Positions 10,917 through 18,626 of a stretch of 64,000 nt of DNA are shown in pieces (the first letter of the stretch is position 1; each line of letters starts with the position of its first letter). The DNA comes from Gottfriedia acidiceleris (GTDB taxonomy: Bacteria; Bacillota; Bacilli; Bacillales; Bacillaceae_G), in assembly GCF_023115465.1 (NCBI RefSeq), contig NZ_CP096034.1:186001-250000 (forward strand), written 5' to 3'. The notes under the pieces were generated by a model. It searched no databases. It was given only the letters and a program-made list of their open reading frames with translations, and had not been told where the DNA came from. Made by a program: the position numbers and the translations under genes.

Positions 10917-11537
10917 ATGGAAGAATCCAATAAATTTAATCAAATCAAAAAGCTAAGAAAAAAAGCGGAAAATTCAAGGAATGCATATTTTATGTTATCC
11001 AAAAAATATAAATTATCTAGTAGTCTATTACACTTTTTCATATTAATAGGTTCAACAGTAGTTGCCATATTAACTTTCGCTAATTATGATGTATTTTTAC
11101 CCCTAATAAAAAGCATAACAGACCCTGTTTATAAGTTATTTATCGGATTATTAGCCTCAATGGTCTTTATATTTACAGTCGTAGAAGAATTCTTGAGCTT
11201 ATCAAAAAAAGCTTCTGAATATGAAAGTGCTGGAAAGCAATTAACATCGTTTATTCGTTACGCTGATTCTATTGAAAAACGGACAAATGTGACTGATGAA
11301 GAAATTGACCATTTAACCCTACATTACACATTGATATGTGAGACGACACCTACGATACCTGATAAGTATTTTCTAAAAGCGAAAAGGCATCTTTATAGAA
11401 AAATCGAGATTAGTAAGGCTCTAGAGCACAATCCCCATTTGATTATATGGTTTCACAATTTTAAGAAGATGTTATTAGAACTAAAAAAGCCAATAATGAA
11501 TGAGGGTAGTAATGGGAAAATTGATGAGAAACAGTAA
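10917..11537 (+). CDS. SLATT-domain two-helix membrane protein, predicted CBASS effector
   Basis: 206 aa. A basic amphipathic N-terminus is followed by two membrane helices (~36-56 and ~72-95), then a cytosolic helical region starting EEFLSLSKKASEYESAGKQL. This is the layout of SLATT proteins, a family predicted to form pores and linked to nucleotide-signalled defence. It is the first gene of the operon and overlaps the QueC-like gene, so it is the likely death effector: it would open in the membrane when the CD-NTase makes its cyclic nucleotide. The ligand is unknown. AGGTGA stands 9 nt before the ATG. Confidence 0.8.
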   Translation: MEESNKFNQIKKLRKKAENSRNAYFMLSKKYKLSSSLLHFFILIGSTVVAILTFANYDVFLPLIKSITDPVYKLFIGLLASMVFIFTVVEEFLSLSKKASEYESAGKQLTSFIRYADSIEKRTNVTDEEIDHLTLHYTLICETTPTIPDKYFLKAKRHLYRKIEISKALEHNPHLIIWFHNFKKMLLELKKPIMNEGSNGKIDEKQ

Positions 11538-12084
11538 TTCTATCTTGGTATTGCTTAGTGGAGGAATAGATTCTACTGCATTGCTAGAATACTATCTTTC
11601 AAAAAAGTATGAAGTCTCTGCACTATTTTTTGATTATGGTCAACCAAGTTGTAAAAAAGAAAGTCAAGTGGCTCAAGAAATATGTCGACACTATGAAATT
11701 GATTTAATTGAAGCAAAGATGGGGTTCCCTCTAAAGAATAACAATGGTGAATTCGTAGGAAGAAACGCATTATTTATCGTAGTAGCCCTGAGTTTCCTTC
11801 CTTCAAATTATTCAAAGATTGCAATAGGGATTCATACTGGAACTTCATATTACGATTGTTCTCAAACGTTCGTGGAAGATTGCCAAAGATTAATAGATGG
11901 TTATTTTAGTGGTACAGTTTTATTGGAGGTTCCTTTTCTACAGTATTCAAAGGAACAAATAATCGATTACTGCATTCAAAAATCTATCCCTATTTCCCTT
12001 ACTTATAGTTGTGAACTAGGTCATGAGGGGAATTGTGGAAAATGTTTATCGTGCAAAGATAGGAGGAGGTTCCTGAGTGAGTAA
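11512..12084 (+). CDS. QueC-like 7-cyano-7-deazaguanine synthase homologue (CBASS Cap9 type)
   Basis: 190 aa. The PP-loop ATP-pyrophosphatase motif SGGIDS is at ~16-21. A C-terminal zinc cluster C-x7-C-x2-C-x2-C (SCELGHEGNCGKCLSC) is as in QueC. Housekeeping QueC makes preQ0 for queuosine, but there are no queD, queE or queF genes here and the neighbours are a TGT-like gene and a CD-NTase, which define type IV CBASS. From memory, recent work reports that such enzymes attach a deazaguanine to the N-terminal glycine of the partner CD-NTase. Start: ATG 11512, 5 nt after GAGGG; ATG 11500 and 11524 are alternatives. Overlaps the SLATT gene. Confidence 0.85.
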   Translation: MGKLMRNSNSILVLLSGGIDSTALLEYYLSKKYEVSALFFDYGQPSCKKESQVAQEICRHYEIDLIEAKMGFPLKNNNGEFVGRNALFIVVALSFLPSNYSKIAIGIHTGTSYYDCSQTFVEDCQRLIDGYFSGTVLLEVPFLQYSKEQIIDYCIQKSIPISLTYSCELGHEGNCGKCLSCKDRRRFLSE

Positions 12085-13045
12085 TTTCTTATGTAAGGAA
12101 AGAATAGTAAATGAAATTAAGGCTACAACCCCAATTCTAATACCGTCTTTTTCAAGTAAAGGTATAAGAGATTTTTCTGAAATTTTTTATAATCTTAAAG
12201 ACTATTTATCAGATGTTACACTTTTTAGTTCTTATGATTTATATCATAAATTAATCGATAGTAAACAGATATATGAAACAGAATTACTTTTTATTGATAG
12301 TGGTGGTTACGAAGCAGCAATTGAACCAGATTTATCAGAGGTTTATGGAATGGCGCATAAACCGCTTGAATGGAATGAAGAGTATTATTTAAAGCAAATC
12401 GAATGTATCGAACCAATGACTGAAATAGTATTAGTTAATTACGATTACATGGGATTACCATTAATAGAACAAATAAATAAAGCAAGTACTATCTTTAATA
12501 AATTTACTTCGTTTGCCAGTGATTTTTTAATTAAAGCAGAAAACGGAGAAGGAAAAATAAATGTTGAAAGCGTTATTAGTAATATAAATAAGCTATCTTC
12601 ATTTTCAATACTTGGTTTCACTGAAAAGGAGTTAGGTTTTTCGGTCATTGAAAGGTGCAAGAATATATACAAAATCAGGAAAGCACTTGACGATAAAGGT
12701 TTAAATCAACCTATTCATATATTTGGTTGCTTAGACCCTCTAAACATTATCGTATATTTTTTGTGTGGAGCAGATATTTTTGATGGGTTATCATGGTTAA
12801 GATATGGTTTTAAAGATAACATTCCCGTTTATTTTAATAGCTATGCTATTACTAGTGGAAAGTGGAATTTAAGAACCGAAGACCTAAAAATGAGCATTTA
12901 TTTGGATAACATAAAAACTTTAAATAAACTAAAACATAGTATGAAATTATTCACAAAAGTAAAGGATTTGTCTGTTTTTGAATTGGATGAAATGACTCAA
13001 ATAGAGATAACTAAAATGATAGATTTAGTGAAGGAGGAGATGTAA
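12077..13045 (+). CDS. TGT-like (queuine tRNA-ribosyltransferase/DpdA-type) enzyme of type IV CBASS
   Basis: 322 aa, GTG start 7 nt after AGGAGGAGG, overlapping the QueC-like gene by 8 bp. TGT-fold signatures are FIDSGGY with Asp74 (base-binding loop) and GADIFD at 231-236, where Asp236 aligns with the TGT nucleophile. The C-terminal zinc motif CxCxxC...H of true tRNA TGTs is absent, so the substrate is unlikely to be tRNA handled in the usual way. Its stop codon directly abuts the TTG start of the CD-NTase in the same reading frame. Confidence 0.8.
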   Translation: MSNFLCKERIVNEIKATTPILIPSFSSKGIRDFSEIFYNLKDYLSDVTLFSSYDLYHKLIDSKQIYETELLFIDSGGYEAAIEPDLSEVYGMAHKPLEWNEEYYLKQIECIEPMTEIVLVNYDYMGLPLIEQINKASTIFNKFTSFASDFLIKAENGEGKINVESVISNINKLSSFSILGFTEKELGFSVIERCKNIYKIRKALDDKGLNQPIHIFGCLDPLNIIVYFLCGADIFDGLSWLRYGFKDNIPVYFNSYAITSGKWNLRTEDLKMSIYLDNIKTLNKLKHSMKLFTKVKDLSVFELDEMTQIEITKMIDLVKEEM

Positions 13046-13957
13046 TTGGGTGGCAGTGGAGGATGGTATGTTCCAGGACAAAGTTTATCGGATTTATTAA
13101 AAGACCAAGCAATGCAGCAGCAAAAAGAGAATGAAAGAGCAATTAACGATTATCTTCAATCACTTTTAGCAGAGTTAAATAATCGTGATACTAAGCAGGT
13201 TCAACTTCATTTGAATACATTAATAAATGCTATTGAAAAGGACATTGATGGAACGGTTGACCTTTTATTTGGTGGCTCTATGAGTAAGCATACCTATGCA
13301 CAAGGATTAAGTGATGTGGACATGTTAGTTAGAATTAATAATAGTGAACTTGCAAACTCAAAACCTCAGGAGGTACTAGATTATTTTGTTAGGCAAATCC
13401 AGAGTAGGCTCCCAAGAACTGAAGTGAAAAAAGGTGACCTAGCAGTTACAGTTAAATTCAAAAGTGGTTATGAAATTCAATTATTACCCAGTATTAAGAC
13501 AGCTACTGGATATAAAATTGCAAAACCTGGCATTAATGAATGGAGTAACGTTATAAAGCCTAGGAGATTTGCTGAAAAGCTTACCAGTGTAAATAAGTCG
13601 AACGGTGGTAAAGTTATTCCAATGATTAAGCTATTTAAGAGTATTAATGACCAGTTCCCAAAGAAGAGCCAACTTTCTGGTTATCATATTGAATCACTTG
13701 CAATAGAAGCATTTAAAAGTAACCAAACCTTTCCTAAAACTGTTAAAGAAGCACTTCAAAAATTTTGTCAACATTCCAGGTCAGCTGTATTAAGTCCTAT
13801 AAAAGATAGTACTGGTCAATCTCTACATGTAGATGATTACTTAGGAGTAAAAGACAGTATTAGTAGACAAAGAGTAAGTAATAATTTCAGAATATTAGAA
13901 AAGAAGCTAAATAATGCAAGTTCAATTGACGAATGGAAAGATATACTTGGGAAATGA
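13046..13957 (+). CDS. CD-NTase (CBASS cyclic oligonucleotide synthase) with N-terminal Gly-Gly
   Basis: 303 aa. The nucleotidyltransferase signature is complete: GGS at 76-78, D90-x-D92 and a third acid E143 (YEIQLLP). A C-terminal helical OAS-like half follows. On phage infection such enzymes make a cyclic di- or oligonucleotide that switches on the effector. The TTG start is 8 nt after AGGAGG and directly follows the in-frame TAA of the TGT-like gene, so no longer N-terminus is possible. Met removal would expose Gly-Gly-Ser-Gly-Gly-Trp, a flexible tail suited to the N-terminal glycine modification reported for type IV CBASS. Confidence 0.9.
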   Translation: MGGSGGWYVPGQSLSDLLKDQAMQQQKENERAINDYLQSLLAELNNRDTKQVQLHLNTLINAIEKDIDGTVDLLFGGSMSKHTYAQGLSDVDMLVRINNSELANSKPQEVLDYFVRQIQSRLPRTEVKKGDLAVTVKFKSGYEIQLLPSIKTATGYKIAKPGINEWSNVIKPRRFAEKLTSVNKSNGGKVIPMIKLFKSINDQFPKKSQLSGYHIESLAIEAFKSNQTFPKTVKEALQKFCQHSRSAVLSPIKDSTGQSLHVDDYLGVKDSISRQRVSNNFRILEKKLNNASSIDEWKDILGK

Positions 13958-13984
13958 ATCATATTTAGTTTTGGGAGCGTAATA

Positions 13985-14653
13985 ATGGAAATAAATGAGT
14001 TGATTTATGGAACGATTGAAGAAAGAATGAATCACATTCTAAATACTTCTTGGAGTGTTTTTATAGCCCATTGTTTAGAAGGTAGAGCTATTTTGAATAA
14101 AGAAGCATCATTTCAACATCATTTTGCAAATATCCTACAACGTGTTGGTTCACTTTATTGCTTTTCTAAGAAAGAAATATTTCATGTTGATTTAGAGTAT
14201 ACGGTAAAGAAACAAGTAGGTTTTGTGAGAAAAGCAGAAATCGATATAATTTGTGAGTTAGTTAACTTTGAAAATAATAATGGTGTTAAAGCAGCGATTG
14301 AACTAAAACACACTATAAAACCAGGGGATGCAACTGATATAGGAAGAATCAATTCTTATCAAGATATCTATAGATTGGAAAAGCTAAAAGAGTTGGAGCA
14401 TGAGGGGTTTTCGATATGTAAGTTTTATATGCTCGCTAATCGAGTAGCTTATACAAATATTAGCCCTCCAAATACTTCTGGAGAAGACTTTCCAACTTAT
14501 AGAGGATATACTATTGAACCCAAGAAGGTTTATAAGACAATACATTCAAAGGTTGGAAAAGATATAGAGCTTATTTTTAATAACTCATATAAATTTAATT
14601 GGGATATTTACGAGCAGCCAAAACGATTATATTTTCTTTCAGTAGATGTATGA
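13985..14653 (+). CDS. PD-(D/E)XK nuclease-like protein, 222 aa
   Basis: A likely PD-(D/E)XK core: a helix (FQHHFANILQRVG), then EIDIICEL near residues 81-88 and AAIELKHTIK near 103-112, giving the D...E-x-K pattern. No membrane segment or signal peptide. It begins 27 bp after the CD-NTase with GGGAG before the ATG, and is probably in the same transcript. Type IV CBASS operons often carry an OGG-like glycosylase; I see no sign of that fold here. Possible roles are a second, nuclease effector or an unrelated defence gene. Confidence 0.6.
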   Translation: MEINELIYGTIEERMNHILNTSWSVFIAHCLEGRAILNKEASFQHHFANILQRVGSLYCFSKKEIFHVDLEYTVKKQVGFVRKAEIDIICELVNFENNNGVKAAIELKHTIKPGDATDIGRINSYQDIYRLEKLKELEHEGFSICKFYMLANRVAYTNISPPNTSGEDFPTYRGYTIEPKKVYKTIHSKVGKDIELIFNNSYKFNWDIYEQPKRLYFLSVDV

Positions 14654-14734
14654 TTAAATTTTATAGATAGTAGATGGACCACAGTGCTCCTCGTAATAAT
14701 TTATTATTAGAATTATCAATAGGAGAGATAATAT

Positions 14735-15205
14735 TTGTATATTGATAACGTACGTAATTACTTAAAAAAAATGAATGAACCTTTAATTAATGATTTATCA
14801 TTAATTATGTATTCAAAAATAAAGAGCAAATATACTTTTTCTATGAAGCCATCTGAAATTATCAAAAGTATTGACCGTTTTAAATATGGCGGGGAAATGT
14901 CATTAAAATATTTTGAAATATTATTAGAGAGTTTAGATGTTTTATATGATAAAGGAGTTGAAAATATACTCTTCGCAAAGAATAGTTCCCTTAATCCAAC
15001 TTGGAGAGATATGTTATACGTTTCATTAGATAAAAAGCGGGTTTCAGATGATTTAAAAACAATGTTTGAAGATGAAAAAATTAGGGAAGAAGCAGTAGAT
15101 ATCTTTGTAAAACTAATGAAGTACTTAATTAACACCGATAGAGATATTTTTCTTAAAAATATAAGGACTATACGAGATTTAATAAATATTAGAAAGGGAG
15201 ACTAA
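14735..15205 (+). CDS. hypothetical protein, 156 aa, last gene of the CBASS region
   Basis: TTG start 6 nt after AGGAGAGA. Predicted all-alpha, Lys- and Ile-rich, with no signal peptide, membrane helix or catalytic motif. It follows the nuclease-like gene by 81 bp and precedes a terminator, so it closes the cargo unit. I do not recognise the family. Its place suggests an immunity or partner protein for the preceding gene, but nothing in the sequence shows this. Confidence 0.6.
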   Translation: MYIDNVRNYLKKMNEPLINDLSLIMYSKIKSKYTFSMKPSEIIKSIDRFKYGGEMSLKYFEILLESLDVLYDKGVENILFAKNSSLNPTWRDMLYVSLDKKRVSDDLKTMFEDEKIREEAVDIFVKLMKYLINTDRDIFLKNIRTIRDLINIRKGD

Positions 15206-15625
15206 TCCCTCATACTAATATAGAAATAAAATCTTGATATATTAAAACAAATGAATACGAAAAAAAAGACTGTTAAATTATTTAATAATTTTGCAGTCTT
15301 TTCTTTTAGAATGACTAATAAAATTAAGTATTTAGTTAAGGTTGAATATAATCTACATTATTTGTCTATATTTAAATAATGGTAAAATATAAACAACGAA
15401 AATTTATTAAGGAAATTTTGCTATTCCATATTTTAAAGGTTCAATGGTGGATTGAATATTTTCTATAAATTAAAAAGAAATAAAAAAAGAAATGAAAAAA
15501 GAAATTTAAAAAATTTAAACAAATTAATGATTTTTTTATCTTAAATTCACGAGTCGAAGGCTTTAATATCTTTTTAAATAGATATAAGATAATTTTTAAA
15601 TAATGTAGATGAGTGGTGTTAATGA
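15206..15625. other. 420-bp gap between cargo and tns genes
   Basis: Holds the terminator at 15264-15306 and very AT-rich DNA with an A-rich purine tract at 15470-15520. A possible promoter (TTGTCT near 15361, TAAAAT near 15382) has short spacing. No gene is visible; a short minus-strand ORF (15441-15632) is low-complexity. Confidence 0.5.
15264..15306 (+). terminator. intrinsic terminator at end of cargo
   Basis: Stem AAAAGACTG (15264-15272) / CAGTCTTTT (15294-15302) enclosing an AT-rich inner hairpin, then a T-rich run. Confidence 0.8.
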
Positions 15626-16393
15626 GTGGCAAAACATAAAAATTCCTGGACGGAAGAAAGAATTAAAAAAAAAATTAAAGAGGGCAAAGGAACAGGAGAG
15701 GGTATTAATTATAAACCTTGGTTAACCATTCAAGACTTCCCCTCTAAAGGCCTTGTTACGAGAACCGTTGGATGGAAAACAAACCGAATTCATCATTTCT
15801 TTTCAAAGCTAGAAAGAGATTACTTTTATTTATGTGAATGGGATGAAAAAATTATTGATATCAGAGAACAATTCCCGCTTCACAGAGAGGATACTTTGAA
15901 AATAGCATCTGACAAAAATATTAAACACCCGTTATGCCCAATTAATCAGATACCAATAGTCATGACGACTGATTTTATTTTGACTGTTAATACATCTAAA
16001 GGTATAAAGACTTTCGCTCGTACAATCAAACCATCAAAGGAACTTGATAACAATCGTATTATAGAAAAGTTTGAAATCGAAAGGTTTTACTGGAAACAAA
16101 GGGGAGTGGATTGGGGTATTGTTACGGAAAAGGAAATCTCCAAGCAATTAGTAACAAACATAGAATGGGTGTACAGTGCCTTTTTTTTATATGAAGAATT
16201 ATCTTCATCGTCATATCAATCTCTGTTATCTGAGTTAAAAATTTTAATACAAAATGACCAGAAGACTTTAATTGAGATATTTACCAATATGGATATTGAT
16301 TGGTCACTTGAAAGAGGAACAGCACTTTATCTCTTTAAACACCTAATTGCAAATCAAGAAATTATCATTAATATGGAGCAACCAAAAAGTTAA
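15626..16393 (+). CDS. tnsA: Tn7-like transposase subunit TnsA (endonuclease)
   Basis: 255 aa, GTG start. Makes the 5'-strand cuts at the transposon ends, giving cut-and-paste movement with TnsB. The restriction-enzyme-like active site is visible as E63 (SKLERDYF), D116 (MTTDFIL) and K135 (ARTIKPSKE), close to E63/D114/K132 of Tn7 TnsA. The C-terminal half is the TnsC-contacting winged-helix region. First of four transposition genes; 49 bp before tnsB. Confidence 0.95.
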   Translation: MAKHKNSWTEERIKKKIKEGKGTGEGINYKPWLTIQDFPSKGLVTRTVGWKTNRIHHFFSKLERDYFYLCEWDEKIIDIREQFPLHREDTLKIASDKNIKHPLCPINQIPIVMTTDFILTVNTSKGIKTFARTIKPSKELDNNRIIEKFEIERFYWKQRGVDWGIVTEKEISKQLVTNIEWVYSAFFLYEELSSSSYQSLLSELKILIQNDQKTLIEIFTNMDIDWSLERGTALYLFKHLIANQEIIINMEQPKS

Positions 16394-16442
16394 TAAGATT
16401 AAATTAAGTATAAACCAAAAAAATAATATAGGAGCAAGTTAG

Positions 16443-18626
16443 ATGTTTGTTTCAAATGAAATAATTTCCTTTAAAGGTGCGGATGGTGAAAGTTTTAGAG
16501 AACGAATACTCTGGATTGACGAAGATTACGTCATTTGCTACACAATAAATTTAAATGATAATAATGCACTTCCAATAAAACGAAAAATTTCTGATTTGGA
16601 GCAATTATTAATCGAAAAAATTTTAACGAGCAAAAATAAGGACCCATACTTTTATATTTATGAACAAGAGGAACAAATACCTGAAAGACATAAAGAAATA
16701 CGAGATGAAAGATGGAAAATTATCGAAACCATGTGTCTGATGGAACCAGAAGTTTATGAAAAAAGTAAAAGAGGTAGTTTAATACAACAAACGGTGAAGA
16801 ACACTGGGAAAAGTAAGAAAGTAATCTATGATTATTTACGACAATTTTGGGTTAGGGGTAAGGTTAAAAATACTTTATTACCTGATTACCGTAATTCAGG
16901 TAATAGAGGTAAAGAACGGATACTTAATTCAAATAAAACAGGGAGACCAAGGAAGTTTGAAACGATTCAAGGTGTAGGTATCAATGTAGATGAAGAATTA
17001 AAACGTATTTTTAATATTAGTATTAAAAAATTTTATCATACTACAAAACAAAATTCATTAACTGTTGCTTATAAACTAATGATTGCAGAATATTTTGCCG
17101 ATGATTATAGATATGAAAATGGTGTGAAGTTACCTATTTTAAAAGATAAGGGTCTTTTGCCGACTTTTAGGCAATTTGAATATTGGTATAAAAAAACGTA
17201 TTCCAATGAAGAAAAAATTCGTAAAAGGAAGGGAGACAGAAGATATGAATTACAGCACCGTGCAGTATTAGGTACTTCTGTTGGAGTAATGTACGGACCA
17301 GGTACTAAATTTCAAATAGACGCAACAATTGCTGACGTATATTTAGTTAGTAAATATAATCGTAATTGGATAATTGGAAGACCAATTATTTATGTTGTTA
17401 TAGATGTATTTAGTCGAATGGTAACAGGTTTATATGTTGGTTTAGAAGGACCTTCATGGTTAGGGGCTTGTATGGCTTTAGCCAATGCCGCTAGCGATAA
17501 AGTCGCATACTGTAAAGAGTTTAATATTGATATTGAACCAGAAGAGTGGAATACAAATTTTTTACCAAGAACATTACTTGCTGATAGAGGTGAACTTGAA
17601 GGATATGATGTGGAGCGTATTGTTAATGCATTTAGTATAAATGTAGAAAATACTCCACCTTATCGTGCAGATTGGAAGGGAATTGTAGAGCAACATTTTC
17701 GTACAATTAATAGAAAAGTAAAACCGTTTTTACCAGGAGAAGTAGTTAAAGATTTACGTGTTAGAGGAGATAAGGATTATCGTATCGAAGCTACTCTAAA
17801 TCTCGAAGAATTCACACAAATAATAATTGAATGCGTGTTATATCATAATAATTCACATTGGTTAAAGAATTATAATTGTGAAGAAATGATGTTGACTGAC
17901 GAAGTAAAACTAATTCCAAGAGAGATATGGAATTGGGGGATTAAGAACCGTTCAGGATTTCTTCGAACTTTTAGTGAGGACATTGTAAAACTACACTTAT
18001 TACCTGGTGGAAATGCAACAGTTAGTTTTAAAGGGATAGAATTTAAGGGGATGAGGTATTCGTGTGAAAGAGCTATAAAGGAAAGATGGTTTAATGAAGC
18101 TAGAGATAGAAGTTGGAAAGTTAAGGTTTCATATGACCCTCGTAATATGAACAAAATATACATACATGTTGATGACGGAAACGGCTATGAGATATGTACT
18201 TTATTGGAACATCAAATGAAGTATAAAGACCTTTTCCTTCATGATGTAGAATATCTTCAATTGTACGAAGAATATAATGCAAAATCTTATGCCAGTTATG
18301 AATTGCAAGAAGAAGTCAATTTGCAAGCTGAAATTTCAACAATAGTAAATAATGCAAAAAGTAAAATGAAAAATGAGAAAGAACAAATTAGTAATAACAA
18401 ACGTATTAAGGGAATAAGAGCGAATCGTGCACTTGAAAAAGAAGCAAGAAGAGTCGAAGAGGCATTTATTTTATCTAATCATGAAGAAGAAAGTCAATTA
18501 GATACTATACATAGCGATTCTTTAGAAGATAGTAACACCAAAAATCATTTAAATAAAATGGATTTATTACGTCAGAAGCAAAAGGAGATGAAAGAATTTG
18601 CTAAACGAAAATCTAAATTATTTTAA
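16443..18626 (+). CDS. tnsB: Tn7-like transposase TnsB (DDE recombinase)
   Basis: 727 aa. Binds the repeated ACAAAGTTGGTAACT sites at both ends and performs 3' cleavage and strand transfer. N-terminal DNA-binding domains (helix-turn-helix near 95-145) precede an RNase H-like integrase core with D293 (FQIDATIADVYL), D381 (LLADRGELEGY) and E416 (WKGIVEQHF). A C-terminal beta domain and a charged helical tail (~640-727) follow for TnsC contact. GGAGC stands before the ATG. It overlaps tnsC by 29 bp. Confidence 0.97.
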   Translation: MFVSNEIISFKGADGESFRERILWIDEDYVICYTINLNDNNALPIKRKISDLEQLLIEKILTSKNKDPYFYIYEQEEQIPERHKEIRDERWKIIETMCLMEPEVYEKSKRGSLIQQTVKNTGKSKKVIYDYLRQFWVRGKVKNTLLPDYRNSGNRGKERILNSNKTGRPRKFETIQGVGINVDEELKRIFNISIKKFYHTTKQNSLTVAYKLMIAEYFADDYRYENGVKLPILKDKGLLPTFRQFEYWYKKTYSNEEKIRKRKGDRRYELQHRAVLGTSVGVMYGPGTKFQIDATIADVYLVSKYNRNWIIGRPIIYVVIDVFSRMVTGLYVGLEGPSWLGACMALANAASDKVAYCKEFNIDIEPEEWNTNFLPRTLLADRGELEGYDVERIVNAFSINVENTPPYRADWKGIVEQHFRTINRKVKPFLPGEVVKDLRVRGDKDYRIEATLNLEEFTQIIIECVLYHNNSHWLKNYNCEEMMLTDEVKLIPREIWNWGIKNRSGFLRTFSEDIVKLHLLPGGNATVSFKGIEFKGMRYSCERAIKERWFNEARDRSWKVKVSYDPRNMNKIYIHVDDGNGYEICTLLEHQMKYKDLFLHDVEYLQLYEEYNAKSYASYELQEEVNLQAEISTIVNNAKSKMKNEKEQISNNKRIKGIRANRALEKEARRVEEAFILSNHEEESQLDTIHSDSLEDSNTKNHLNKMDLLRQKQKEMKEFAKRKSKLF

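Noticed and set aside
11512-13045. Housekeeping queuosine or DNA 7-deazaguanine (Dpd) pathway
   Set aside because: No queD, queE, queF or dpd partners are present, and the genes are locked in an operon with a CD-NTase and a SLATT effector.
15441-15632. 63-aa minus-strand ORF before tnsA
   Set aside because: Phe/Lys-rich low-complexity translation of an A/T tract, with no ribosome site.
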